DNA of 64,000 nucleotides, taken from positions 4,860,501 through 4,924,500 of the forward strand of contig NZ_AP014809.1 of NCBI RefSeq assembly GCF_002355515.1, read 5' to 3'. Positions 1 to 8,055 of the stretch are shown in pieces. How positions within the stretch are numbered: position 1 is the first letter of the stretch; each line of letters starts with the position of its first letter. The notes beneath the pieces were generated by a model. It did no database searches. It had not been told where the DNA came from and was given only the letters and a program-made list of their open reading frames with translations. Made by a program: the position numbers and the translations under genes. Source of the DNA: Methylorubrum populi. Lineage in GTDB: Bacteria > Pseudomonadota > Alphaproteobacteria > Rhizobiales > Beijerinckiaceae.

Positions 1-715
1 CTACAACAATGCCATTCGTTTCGTTGTAGTTGCAAATCTGCATCAGCTTATCAAATTCATTCTCAAAGCTATAGTAGTTCCTGTTGTCTTTGGCAAAAGA
101 CTTGTCTTTGACTGCCCAGCTTAGAGAATGTGTGTATATGTTGTAGAAGCATTTAGACACGTCGGCCGAGCGATGAAATCTGAACTTTGATTCAAGCCGG
201 ATGAACTCTCTTGAATCCATAAACTTTCCGAGCAGATTGTACTTTCCATATACAAAGAATGACGACAAATGTCCGACGTCGGGCTGTCCGTCTTCTCTAA
301 GCGCCTCTACAAGCCCTAATTTGAGCCCTTCGTCCGCTTCAGCAGTGACTACAGCGCCGTAGGGAGATGCAACGTCAGTTGGCCGACGAAGCGAAAATCG
401 GCTGTTCGCACAGTAGTTCAATAAGCTATTAGCATGAATTGTGTAGAATTCTGCGACTGCCATTTGAGCAAGAGGATGCACAATAGACAAAGTTGTGGTT
501 CGAGAGCTGTCTTTCGAAATCGTATAACTATAAGGTATTGTGAATGCCGTGCTTGGCTTGACAACTTTCAAGTATGCCTTCTCCACATCTGCGCTCATAG
601 GTGCGCAGAGGCCAAGATGAAATTTATCGTTCGAGAATATTACTGGAACTTCGTATGGCAATGTATCGGTTAATAGCGCGCGATACTTGACCGACGCGTG
701 CTTATCATTTCGCAT
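1..715 (-). CDS. drt3b: Drt3b-like antiviral reverse transcriptase (partial, runs off left edge)
   Basis: The first 238 residues are visible; the 3' part lies outside the window. The ATG at 715-713 overlaps the end of the upstream reverse transcriptase gene by 11 bp, which implies translational coupling. The N-terminus contains LLTDTLPYEVPVIFSN, then a region ending in SADVSKCFYNIYTHS, which fits RT motif A (Asp about residue 185). The last visible residues, ETNGIVV, fit the start of motif B. This layout, as the second gene after a separate shorter RT, fits the UG8/Drt3b partner of DRT type 3 defence systems. The catalytic motif C is not visible. The coding region is AT-rich compared with the backbone, consistent with horizontal transfer. 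The family call rests on remembered features of Drt3b proteins, not on an alignment. Confidence 0.8.
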   Translation of the reverse strand, partial: MRNDKHASVKYRALLTDTLPYEVPVIFSNDKFHLGLCAPMSADVEKAYLKVVKPSTAFTIPYSYTISKDSSRTTTLSIVHPLAQMAVAEFYTIHANSLLNYCANSRFSLRRPTDVASPYGAVVTAEADEGLKLGLVEALREDGQPDVGHLSSFFVYGKYNLLGKFMDSREFIRLESKFRFHRSADVSKCFYNIYTHSLSWAVKDKSFAKDNRNYYSFENEFDKLMQICNYNETNGIVV

Positions 716-1973
716 TTTGCCACACCGATTTTATTGATCTAAGCCTATCGTAACGTATTTTGATGGACATCCGGCTTGAAAATCCGTGAGGGAAACTCAC
801 TTTGCGCAACCGTTCCATCTGCTGATGATTCAGATTTTGTAAGAGATATCGCCGAAACCGATGCCTTTTGTTTCTGATCAAATTGTGATAAAATAAGTTT
901 ACTAAAGTCAATTCAGGCGGGGTTTGTTCTTCAGAACCGTCACAGGTGTGAATTCCGCAGTGTCTATAACTATAGTAGATTCCAGAAAGGAAGAAGTCAT
1001 TGCTTGCGACATAGCTGTTACCAACTCGCCTAAGCCGATAGTTTCCGCTTAAAAATTCCATTCTCTCGCAGAGTAAATTGCCATTCCCAGTTTTGACGAA
1101 TTCATTAAGGGCAAGTACTATACGTGTCTTCAGCTTAATAGTCTTTTTGTCCGACAAGGTAACTTCAACCTTGCGATGTTTGTTGCTGTCGCAGTAGTCC
1201 GATACAATGAACTTATATCCGAGGTACTCTATAGATTTTTTTGAAGTCGATTTCTTATCCTTATTAATAAGCGAGGTAGTTCCAAACTTTTCCGTATTGA
1301 AAGTCATCGGCTCGGGCAGAAGCTCACCAATTTTAATCTCTATCTGAGTTGGTTCAATAAAAGTAAAAATCAATATATCATCAGAATAGCGGAAGTACTT
1401 ATAGACGCCTTCAAGTCCGCGGACTTCCTTGTCAAAACGCTCCATCGCGAGCTCAACAATTGTTGAGCTGAGACCTACGCCGCGCGGAAGCCCGGCAGCT
1501 GCTCCATTGCAATGCGTTTCGAAAAAAGATCGAATATAGTGTCTTGTTGTCCTTGGGATCGCTGTGTCATATATAAGTCTTTTCCGAACTTCGTCGATAG
1601 GGATAGTTTCATAGAACGACTTTATGTCGCGCCGGATGATGTACATCGGCGTGGATTCTATCAGTGACTCGATCACCCCGTCGACGATAGACTCTCTACT
1701 CGGGTTTCTTATCCTAAAGCGGCTCGTTATATGCTTCGCAACTGCGCGAAGCAAGAGATTAGCATTGTAGTTATTATAACTTATGCACCTTCGCCCTTTA
1801 ATTTTTGACTTGACGAAAGATGTTAAATCAATCTCGCGGCAGGAAGCGCTTTCGGCTATTTCTGTGATAATAGCTTCTCGATCTTTTGCGAGATCAATTT
1901 TGAAGCGGGCTGAGTCACCTCTTCGTACTACGCGTTTAAGTGACTTGGCCGATAAGGCATTGCTTAGCGTCAT
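705..1973 (-). CDS. drt3a: Drt3a-like antiviral reverse transcriptase
   Basis: A 422-residue reverse transcriptase. RT motif A is RRDIKSFYE (Asp116), the motif B region is GLPRGVGLSS (161-170), and the catalytic motif C is YSDD (196-199), so both catalytic aspartates are present. The C-terminal ~200 residues are basic and carry no second enzyme domain that I recognise. There is no maturase or endonuclease domain, so a group II intron is unlikely. A second RT gene follows with an 11-bp overlap, as in DRT type 3 (UG3 + UG8), where the two RTs act with a noncoding RNA against phage. The gene is AT-rich and lies in a tRNA-linked island next to a serine recombinase. The ATG at 1973 has a weak GAGG-type ribosome site about 10 bases upstream. 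Confidence 0.85.
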   Translation of the reverse strand: MTLSNALSAKSLKRVVRRGDSARFKIDLAKDREAIITEIAESASCREIDLTSFVKSKIKGRRCISYNNYNANLLLRAVAKHITSRFRIRNPSRESIVDGVIESLIESTPMYIIRRDIKSFYETIPIDEVRKRLIYDTAIPRTTRHYIRSFFETHCNGAAAGLPRGVGLSSTIVELAMERFDKEVRGLEGVYKYFRYSDDILIFTFIEPTQIEIKIGELLPEPMTFNTEKFGTTSLINKDKKSTSKKSIEYLGYKFIVSDYCDSNKHRKVEVTLSDKKTIKLKTRIVLALNEFVKTGNGNLLCERMEFLSGNYRLRRVGNSYVASNDFFLSGIYYSYRHCGIHTCDGSEEQTPPELTLVNLFYHNLIRNKRHRFRRYLLQNLNHQQMERLRKVSFPHGFSSRMSIKIRYDRLRSIKSVWQNAK

Positions 1974-2219
1974 TAGTATCTCGCCTCACGGCTGCGCCGC
2001 GTATCGAGCGTTTCGTTCCCGCCGAGCGAATCGGCTTTGTTGCTTCGTTTGGCCACTTAGCCTCTTTCGGTGAACGGATTTAGTTTTTTTGGGGTAAACC
2101 CTTACGAGTCACCGCCCCAAGACACCCGCTCATCCGAGGCCGGTGTCTTTTTAGACTCGACATCCGCATTATGAGACGGCATGGTTTGAGGGTCTAGACC
2201 CATAAGAGACAATCACGCC
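1974..2219 (-). other. Leader region upstream of drt3a, possible ncRNA locus
   Basis: This 246-base gap separates drt3a (minus) from the recombinase (plus). Read on the minus strand it can form several short hairpins, for example GCCGA/TCGGC and CGGC/GCCG close to drt3a, and a longer AAGACACC/GGTGTCTT hairpin farther upstream. DRT type 3 systems use a structured noncoding RNA, and this is the only intergenic space next to the RT pair in the window. I see no alternating AC or GT template-like repeat here, so the assignment is only positional. Confidence 0.25.
2119..2152 (+). terminator. Terminator-like hairpin with T run
   Basis: An 8-bp inverted repeat (AAGACACC ... GGTGTCTT) with a 15-base loop is followed on the plus strand by a short T run. 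It looks like a rho-independent terminator for plus-strand transcription coming out of the region opposite drt3a. On the minus strand the same hairpin could belong to a transcript leading into drt3a. Confidence 0.4.
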
Positions 2220-2789
2220 ATGGCGACCTATGGATATGCAAGGGTCAGTTCGGCCTCACAGTCCCTGACGATCCAACAGGAAGCCCTTCGCGCGTATGGG
2301 TGTGAGATCATCAGGGCGGAAACCCATACGGGCACCAAGGTCGAAGGGCGGACGGAGCTTGAGACGTTGCTTCAGTTTGCCAGGGCCGGGGATCGGATCG
2401 TCGTGACCCGCATAGATCGCCTTGCACGCTCCATCGCTGACCTATCAGCTATCGTGAAGCGGATGGAATCGATTGGCGTAATCCTCGTCGCCATCGAGCA
2501 GCCCATTGAGACGTCCACACCTGCTGGCCGATGCTTCCTACAGATGCTCGGCGTGTTCGCGGAATTCGAGACAGCGATCAGGCGTGAGCGTCAGATGGAG
2601 GGTATCGCCAAGGCCAAAGCCGAAGGGGCGTTCAAGGGCCGTAAGCCTTCTATCGACGCAATCCGTGTGAGGGAACTGGCGGCATCGGGCATGGGCGGCA
2701 CCGCGATCGCCAAGGAACTGCGGGTCAGCCGCGCCTCCGTCTACCGCCTGCTAGGGTCGGATCGGACGAAAGGTGTGGCAACCATTTGA
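2220..2789 (+). CDS. Serine recombinase (resolvase/invertase family)
   Basis: A 189-residue small serine recombinase. The N-terminal catalytic domain has YARVSS with the nucleophile at Ser10, followed by the usual TRIDRLARS segment (about residues 62-70) and the long E helix around 110-135. The C-terminus (about 145-180) has a Hin-like helix-turn-helix ending in VSRASVYRLL. Length and domain order match Tn3-type resolvases and invertases. It lies divergently from the reverse transcriptase pair inside the island and probably belonged to a transposon or resolves island multimers. No res site or invertible segment is evident nearby. The start ATG at 2220 follows AGAGACAATCACGCC. Confidence 0.9.
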   Translation: MATYGYARVSSASQSLTIQQEALRAYGCEIIRAETHTGTKVEGRTELETLLQFARAGDRIVVTRIDRLARSIADLSAIVKRMESIGVILVAIEQPIETSTPAGRCFLQMLGVFAEFETAIRRERQMEGIAKAKAEGAFKGRKPSIDAIRVRELAASGMGGTAIAKELRVSRASVYRLLGSDRTKGVATI

Positions 2790-2925
2790 CTTGTTGATCG
2801 ACGCTCGACGGACCCTGCGGCCACGATGTGCAGATCGTGTCATTGGGCAGCGATGACACCGCTGATCCATGTGAAAAGAACACATGGGTCGAAACAGTCT
2901 GCTTGATCGCCTCGCCTTGGCCTAA

Positions 2926-3108
2926 CAGCATGTTGCTGAAGGCGACCGTCACCTAAGCCGGCAGCACGAAATTGTTGCCAAGATGGAAGCGGCCGGCCTC
3001 GACAGTGCGCTCGCGCGGGAGTTGCTGCGCACCTTCGAAGCTACGCAAGCTACGCATGTTGCCGACCGTGACCGACTCCTAAGAGAACTTGGGCAAGCGT
3101 CAAGCTGA
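2926..3108 (+). pseudogene. Degraded small hypothetical gene (start missing)
   Basis: An open frame of 60 codons, preceded by an in-frame TAA at 2923-2925 and lacking a plausible start, encodes ADRH-type and VADRDRLLRELG segments with a strongly helical, charged composition. It resembles the C-terminus of a small coiled-coil hypothetical protein that I recall as common in Methylobacterium and related Rhizobiales. I infer that the 5' part was lost, which fits the disturbed state of this part of the island. An internal ATG at 2983 could in principle give a shorter product. The stretch 2790-2925 before it holds nothing I recognise. Confidence 0.4.
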
Positions 3109-3190
3109 CACCGGAGCTGCGGCGGCGCTTCATTATGGCGGCGCTTGAGGCAAACTTCGACGCGGTGTTGAAGCAGGTCGTAAGGAAGAA

Positions 3191-3209
3191 GCCCTCAAAA
3201 GTCGAGGGC
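3191..3209 (-). terminator. Weak hairpin downstream of the receiver gene
   Basis: GCCCTC and GAGGGC form a 6-bp inverted repeat with a 7-base loop just after the stop of the minus-strand response-regulator gene. There is no clear T run, so this is a possible terminator only. Confidence 0.3.
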
Positions 3210-3219
3210 CAATTCTGTT

Positions 3220-3606
3220 TCATCCGGCATGCGATGTCCTTGTGCGGGTGTCAGCCAAGGCGTTCACAAGCTCATCTGCATCGAACGGCTTTTGAATCCT
3301 TGGCACCGAGGCAAACTTATCCGGGATACTTTCAAAATCATAGCCTGTTGCAAATATAAACGGGACGCCACGCTCACGTAGAACGTCAGCAAGCGGATAG
3401 ATCATCTTTCCACGAACGTTGATGTCTAGCATGGCGATGTCTGTGCGTAGCGCGGAACGCTCGAAGACATCATCATCAAGGTTGCCGTGCGCACCCACTA
3501 CGATGCCGCCAGCGGCTTCGACAATGCGCTTGACTTCATCCATGATCAGATACTCGTCTTCGACGATGAGAACTTTTGTATCTAACAATTGTTGGCGTTC
3601 GGCCAT
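3220..3606 (-). CDS. Stand-alone response-regulator receiver protein
   Basis: A 128-residue single CheY-like domain with no output domain. The acidic pair is in LIVEDEYLI (about residues 13-21), the phospho-acceptor aspartate is in MLDINV (about 59-64), the switch threonine is in FATGYD (about 84-89), and the conserved lysine is in QKPFD (about 104-108). It resembles single-domain receivers of the Rhizobiales that accept phosphate from HWE/HisKA2-type kinases. No kinase gene is next to it; its neighbours are a transposase remnant and a decayed gene, so it is island cargo. The partner is unknown. Confidence 0.85.
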   Translation of the reverse strand: MAERQQLLDTKVLIVEDEYLIMDEVKRIVEAAGGIVVGAHGNLDDDVFERSALRTDIAMLDINVRGKMIYPLADVLRERGVPFIFATGYDFESIPDKFASVPRIQKPFDADELVNALADTRTRTSHAG

Positions 3607-3681
3607 GGCTAAGCTCCCTCAGTATAACGCGTTGCTTTGGTATCAATCGATCAAAGCGTGCAAATTAACTTGTATCACTTA

Positions 3682-4490
3682 GAGCGGCATCCGATCAGGT
3701 TGCATCGTAGCCAGCTGCGGCGAAGTAGGCTCGGCACTCGGCTGGCGCGAAGCGGGACAGGCTGCGTCGGATGGCGTCCCAGAGGTCCGGGATGGTCCGC
3801 GCCGCTGCGCTGCGCAGCAGCGCCTTCAGCTTGGCGAAGGCCATCTCGATCGGGTTGAAGTCGGGGCTGTAGGCGGGGAGGTAGAGCAGCCGGGCTCCCA
3901 CGGCCTCGATACGCTCGCGGACGCCGCTGACCTTGTGGGCCGGCAGGTTGTCGAGCACGACGGTGTCGCCGGCCTTGAGGGTTGGGGCAAGCACGTCGGC
4001 CACATAGGTGCGGAAGGCCTGCCCGTTCATCGCACCGTCGAGCAGCCACGGTGCGGTGATGCCGTTGCTGCGCAAGGCCGCCGTGACGGTGGTGGTCTTC
4101 CAGTGGCCCTGAGGCACGCTCATCCGACAGCGCTCGCCGCGGGGCGCACGTCCGTAGCGGCGGGCCATGGCGGTGTTGGCGGCCGTCTCGTCGATGAACA
4201 CGAGGCCATCCGGATCGAGGTCGAGCTGGCCCTCGAACCACGCCTCGCGCGCAGCCCTCACGTCCGGCCGGTCTTGCTCGGCCGCGTGGCCCGTGCTTTT
4301 TTTCGCGAGATCCCATGGCGCTTGAAGAAGCGCGAAAGGCTGCTCTGAGCCACGCTGACGCCGCGCTCGGCCAGGGCCGCACGGAGTTCATGCAGGTAGA
4401 TGCCGGGCTGCGCCTCGTAGAGCGACAGGATCAGGTCGGCCTGCGTCTCGATCCGGTGCGAGCGTTGATCTCCGCCCATCGGCTTGGGTG
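3682..4490 (-). mobile_element. IS630-family insertion sequence remnant
   Basis: The element keeps its right end (probable inverted repeat starting GAGCGGCATCCG at 3682, next to a TA dinucleotide, the usual IS630 target) and most of its transposase gene. The other end is missing: the transposase reading frame stops matching the family upstream of PKPMGGDQRSHRIE, where the DNA continues as an integrase gene. A deletion that fused the truncated element to the integrase would explain this. Confidence 0.75.
3695..4490 (-). pseudogene. IS630-family transposase, N-terminally truncated, with -1 frameshift
   Basis: Two overlapping frames make one DDE transposase. The first frame carries PMGGDQRSHRIETQAD and a helix-turn-helix ending in FKRHGISRKK. 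At an A7 run (minus strand; 4297-4303 on plus) a -1 shift continues into KKSTGHAAEQDRPDV and the catalytic domain, with VFIDET, VVLDNLPAHK and YSPDFNPIEMAFAKLK giving the D, D and E residues. Slippery A runs of this kind are known in IS630 elements, so the shift itself is probably programmed. The first 40-60 residues of the usual N-terminus are absent, so the copy is probably inactive. The catalytic part ends at 3695. Confidence 0.8.
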
Positions 4491-5098
4491 TCGTTTTTGT
4501 TGATGGCACGCGGTGAAACGCCTTCGACATCGCGCCGGTGTTCTGCCCACCCATACAGGTCATCGGCCGTAAGCGTTCGAACGTCACGCTTCTTGGCGAA
4601 GGCCCCAAGCGAACGGAAACTGTTGCGGTACCGCTTGATGGTGTTGAGGGCCTTCTTATCCGCGCTGTATGCGGCCCACCGCTCAAACAGATCGCACACG
4701 GTGATGGGAGGCGTCTTCGATTCACTCGATGCAGTGGCCGCCCTTGAGCGTGGCTTTTCAGCGTCCAGATTCGCAACCGGAATAGGATCAGCGTGTCCGG
4801 CACCCTTCAAGGGCTGATCGGATTCAGCGCATCCCTTGGAGCCATCCCTGCAGGCCTGCCAGATGAGCTTCAAAGCCCCATCGGCGACCGAATGCCAGAT
4901 GCGCGCTTGATTCGGCTCTTTCGTCCGCAACGACACTTGGACGATGACACCGACCATGACCGACACCCGCAAGCTACCCACCGGCAGTGTTACGGACTGT
5001 CCCTTCAAGCTCGGGAGAATGTCACGGGGAGTTCGTTGCCGTAGATGGTAGACCCCTGTCTTAGGGTCCTTCCACGGTCGGGCTACTCTGAGAGGCAC
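4487..5098 (-). pseudogene. Tyrosine-type phage integrase, N-terminal fragment
   Basis: The frame starts MPLRVARPWKDPKTGVYHLR, the typical beginning of DUF6538-type integrases, and continues into a SAM-like core-binding region (VCDLFERWAAYSADKKAL to SPRAINKND). It then runs straight into IS630 sequence near 4487-4490. The whole catalytic domain with the R..H-x-x-R..Y residues is gone, so the gene is dead. Its start lies 83 bp from the 3' end of the tRNA-Leu gene and reads away from it, the usual place for an integrase of an island inserted at a tRNA. The original island can therefore no longer excise with this enzyme. Confidence 0.8.
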
Positions 5099-5181
5099 TG
5101 TGTGTGAGACCGCTGTGTGAGAGTGCGGTCATCCTCATCTCTATCATCCACCTAACCTCTTCCCATCGTTAGGAAAAAGGT

Positions 5182-5266
5182 TGGTGCGGCCAAGAGGACT
5201 CGAACCTCCACCCCTCGCGGGACTAGCACCTCAAGCTAGCGCGTCTACCAATTCCGCCATGGCCGC
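5182..5266 (-). tRNA. tRNA-Leu (anticodon GAG)
   Basis: An 85-base class II tRNA with acceptor stem GCGGCCA/TGGCCGC, D-arm sequence AATTGGTAGACGCGC, anticodon stem CTAGC/GCTAG around the loop TTGAGGT (anticodon GAG), a long variable arm, T-loop GGTTCGAGTC and an encoded CCA end. The gene reads toward the integrase fragment, so its 3' end is the likely attachment site of the island that occupies lower coordinates. A second copy of the 3' end would be expected at the far side of the island, outside this window. Confidence 0.95.
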
Positions 5267-5392
5267 CCTTGCCGCCGTGCCGCTTCGTCAGCGGCCGGTG
5301 TCTTGTGTGGGCGGCGCAGCGGATAACAGAAGCCCGGGGCGGGCACAAGCGCCGGATTCGCTTCTTCGCATTTTGCCGCCTCGGAAAACGCG

Positions 5393-5698
5393 TCAGAGCC
5401 CCGCATCCGTGTCGTCGAGGATCGGCACGGCGCCCTCGCCGATCGTCACGCCGGGGGTGCGCACCACCTCGGCCTTGCGGATCAGCTCGGTCACCTCCAC
5501 GGAGATGCGGTTGCCGGTCACCACGATCTGCCCGCGGGCGATCGGATGGTCGTTGGCGAGGATCTCGACCATGTCGGTCTCGGTGGCCTCCAGTTCGATC
5601 ACCGCGCCGCGGCCCATGCGCAGCAGCATGTGCAGCGGCATGTGGCTGCGCCCCAGCACGACCTTGAGATCGACCTGCAATTCGTCCAGGACCGCCAC
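5393..5698 (-). CDS. fliN: Flagellar motor switch protein FliN-like
   Basis: A 101-residue protein made almost entirely of a SpoA domain: [20 protein letters not shown], then a [17 protein letters not shown] segment and [12 protein letters not shown]. This is the C-ring component FliN, which with FliM and FliG forms the flagellar switch at the inner membrane. Length is at the short end of the family, as expected when the variable N-terminus is minimal. It stands alone here, with no other flagellar gene in the window, and is divergent from lipB with only about 57 bp between the starts. It could also be a paralogue of the main fliN. Confidence 0.85.
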   Translation of the reverse strand: MAVLDELQVDLKVVLGRSHMPLHMLLRMGRGAVIELEATETDMVEILANDHPIARGQIVVTGNRISVEVTELIRKAEVVRTPGVTIGEGAVPILDDTDAGL

Positions 5699-5755
5699 GC
5701 GCGGATGCTCCGTTTGTCAACCCTCGGACAACCTTCCGCATGCAAGGGTGAAGTC

Positions 5756-6499
5756 TTGGTAAACAATTCCTTCACGGCGCCCGCTTCCCGGCTTTCGATC
5801 GCACCCGCGACATTCCTGCCGCGCACGGGCGCGCCGCCGGTGGCCTGGCGCGTGACCGACGCCCTCGTCGACTACGCGGCGGCGGAGGCCGAGATGGAGG
5901 CGCGCGCCGCGGCGATCGCCCGGGGTGAGGCGGACGAGCTGGTCTGGCTCCTCGAGCATCCGCCGCTCTACACCGCGGGCACCTCGGCCAAGGCCGCCGA
6001 CCTCGTCGAGCCGGACCGCTTCCCCGTTCACCGCACGGGGCGGGGCGGCCAGTACACCTATCACGGGCCGGGCCAGCGCATCGCCTACGTGATGCTCGAC
6101 CTCAACCGGCGGAAGCCCGATCTGCGGGCCTACGTGGCGAGCCTGGAGGCGTGGCTGATCGCGACGCTCGACGCCTACAACGTCCGGGCCGAGCGCCGCG
6201 AGGACCGGGTCGGCGTCTGGGTGCGCCGCCCGGAGAAGGGCGAGGTGAACGGTGTCTGCGTCGAGGACAAGATCGTGGCGATCGGCATCCGGGTGCGGCG
6301 CTGGGTCAGCCTGCACGGCATCAGCCTCAACGTCGAGCCGGACCTGTCGCACTTCTCCGGCATCGTGCCCTGCGGCGTGCGCGAGCACGGCGTCACGAGC
6401 CTGGCCGATCTCGGCCGCATCGTCAGCCTGCCCGAGGTGGACATGGCGCTGCGCGCGGCCTTCGAGCCGATCTTCGGCCCGACCCGCGACGAGGCCTGA
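5756..6499 (+). CDS. lipB: Octanoyltransferase LipB
   Basis: Transfers octanoate from acyl carrier protein to lipoyl domains, the first step of lipoate synthesis. Family motifs are [11 protein letters not shown], then [15 protein letters not shown] (the substrate loop) and [17 protein letters not shown] with the catalytic lysine/cysteine region; the cysteine lies in [16 protein letters not shown] choose the TTG at 5756 (about 247 residues) because AGGGTGAAG precedes it and earlier in-frame starts overlap the divergent fliN gene. It ends before palindromic intergenic repeats that separate it from a convergent glycosyltransferase gene. Confidence 0.9.
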   Translation: MVNNSFTAPASRLSIAPATFLPRTGAPPVAWRVTDALVDYAAAEAEMEARAAAIARGEADELVWLLEHPPLYTAGTSAKAADLVEPDRFPVHRTGRGGQYTYHGPGQRIAYVMLDLNRRKPDLRAYVASLEAWLIATLDAYNVRAERREDRVGVWVRRPEKGEVNGVCVEDKIVAIGIRVRRWVSLHGISLNVEPDLSHFSGIVPCGVREHGVTSLADLGRIVSLPEVDMALRAAFEPIFGPTRDEA

Positions 6500-6564
6500 G
6501 ATCAGGGGTTTCGAGAGGGATCATCCCTTTCGCGGGTCCAGGGCGGACCCCTGGTGGTGGGTTA

Positions 6565-6613
6565 AGCCGGGGCGCTGCCCCGGCGCCCCGCCAAAGGGGT
6601 GACCCCTTTGGGA
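6565..6613. repeat. Two adjacent palindromes between convergent genes
   Basis: CCGGGGCGCTGCCCCGG is followed by CCAAAGGGGTGACCCCTTTGG. Both are near-perfect inverted repeats in the gap between lipB and the convergent glycosyltransferase gene. They look like REP-type intergenic repeats that may also act as a bidirectional terminator. Confidence 0.55.
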
Positions 6614-6622
6614 TCCCAGACT

Positions 6623-7765
6623 TTACGCGTCGGCGGTGGCCGCCGGGATGACGGGGAGTGCGGATGGCGCCGGCCGGCGCAGGGCCGCGCGCAGCAGCGG
6701 CAGGACGAGGCGGGCGAGCCGGATCTGCCCCGGCAACTGCTTCGGCATCAGCGGGCGGTAGGCGAGGCGCGGGCTGGCCCGGTCCACCGCCGCGACGATC
6801 TCGCCGACCCGCGGCAGGGCGGCGATGCGGCGGGCTTCGCCGTCAGGGATGCCGAGCCGACGCGCCCAGCCGAGATCGCGGGTGAGACGGCCCTCGTTGT
6901 AGAGGCGGCGCAGCCGCGCCCGCCAGACGTAGCGGTGGAGCGCGCGCGGCACCGCCTCCATCCGGGCGTCGCACAGGGCGTCGGGCTCCTCGCAGCGGGA
7001 GCGGATCGTGTCGGCGACGCCGCCGGCCGCGCGGCCGGTGAGGCGGGCCGAGATCAGCACCAGAACCGCCCGGTCGTGACGCACGCGAAAGCCCCGCTGC
7101 AGCAGGGCGCCGACGAAGGCGCCGTCCTCGCCGAGCGGGATCTCCGGCATGCCGCCGACCTCACGATAGGCCGGCAGCCGCACGGCGAGCGAGGCGCCGA
7201 TGGTGGTGCGGTGGCAGGGCCAGGGATCGTGCGGATCGGGATCGATGCGCGCCTCCATCTCGGTGATGAGCGCGTCGTAGGTGTCCTCCAGGCGGCCGCG
7301 GGCGGGCAGCGAGGGCGGCAGCAGGGCCGCCTCCTCCGGGATCAGCTCGACCCGGCCGGCGACCGCATCGGCACCCGCCTCCAGGGCGGCGAGGTTGGCC
7401 GCGACCCAATCCGGCGGCACGATGCTGTCGGCATCCGTCGTCAGGAGCGTGGCCGCCTCGGCCGTCCCCTCCTCCTCGAGCCACGCCACCGCCGCGTCCA
7501 TCGCCGCGCGGCGCGCCCATCCGGCATGCGCCCCGGCATGGACGCGCTCGATCACCCGGACCGGGATCGCTAGCCGCGGCACCAGATCGGCCACGATCCG
7601 CTCGGTGCCATCGGTGCAGTTGTTGAGGAACAGCACGAGCCCGAGGCGCCCCGGCGGGAGGCCGGCCTGCCCGTCGATCGCCGTCAGGCAGCGGGCGATC
7701 CGCTCGGCCTCGTTGCGCACGGGAATGGCGATGATGGTGTCGAGGGTCGGGGAAACGGGCGGCAC
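6623..7765 (-). CDS. Family 2 glycosyltransferase
   Basis: About 380 residues from the GTG at 7765, which has GGAG seven bases upstream; longer frames run into low-complexity sequence. The N-terminus has IIAIPVRNEAERIARCL, the classic GT-A start, LFLNNCTDGTE, and the metal-binding acidic motif in LLTTDADSIVPPDW. A later IPLGEDGAFVGALL gives the ED-type catalytic region. The rest of the C-terminus is helical and basic. It probably transfers a sugar to a surface or lipid acceptor at the cytoplasmic membrane. Donor and acceptor cannot be read from the sequence. Confidence 0.8.
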   Translation of the reverse strand: MPPVSPTLDTIIAIPVRNEAERIARCLTAIDGQAGLPPGRLGLVLFLNNCTDGTERIVADLVPRLAIPVRVIERVHAGAHAGWARRAAMDAAVAWLEEEGTAEAATLLTTDADSIVPPDWVAANLAALEAGADAVAGRVELIPEEAALLPPSLPARGRLEDTYDALITEMEARIDPDPHDPWPCHRTTIGASLAVRLPAYREVGGMPEIPLGEDGAFVGALLQRGFRVRHDRAVLVLISARLTGRAAGGVADTIRSRCEEPDALCDARMEAVPRALHRYVWRARLRRLYNEGRLTRDLGWARRLGIPDGEARRIAALPRVGEIVAAVDRASPRLAYRPLMPKQLPGQIRLARLVLPLLRAALRRPAPSALPVIPAATADA

Positions 7766-8055
7766 GGACGGGCTCCGGGAAGGCCGAAGAGAGGCGCCGG
7801 ACGGACCGGATGCGGTTCCGGCCAGCGCCTCGCGCCCCTCTACGCCACGCTTGATGAACCGCGGCTGATGGTCCCGTGCGGCGGAACAGGGCCCGTCGCC
7901 CCCGGTTTCCCGGGCAATCTGCAGCCGTCCGGTCTCGTCCTTCCCTCGTCCTTCCCTGGCCTTCCCGAGCCCGCCGACTTTCGCCGCGAAGCGGGCCACC
8001 GGCACGGGCCCGTCGCCCGTGGCTATCCTGTCCGAGCATCAAGGAGATTTCCCGC

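Noticed and set aside
129..135. ACACACA on the minus strand as a possible DRT3 RNA template
   Set aside because: It lies inside the conserved coding sequence of the second reverse transcriptase (IYTHS codons), so coding explains it.
434..673. 79-codon plus-strand open frame
   Set aside because: It is antisense to the second reverse transcriptase gene and has no recognisable features.
3675..4391. 238-codon minus-strand frame overlapping the transposase
   Set aside because: It is the third, arginine-rich frame of the IS630 transposase and encodes no motifs.
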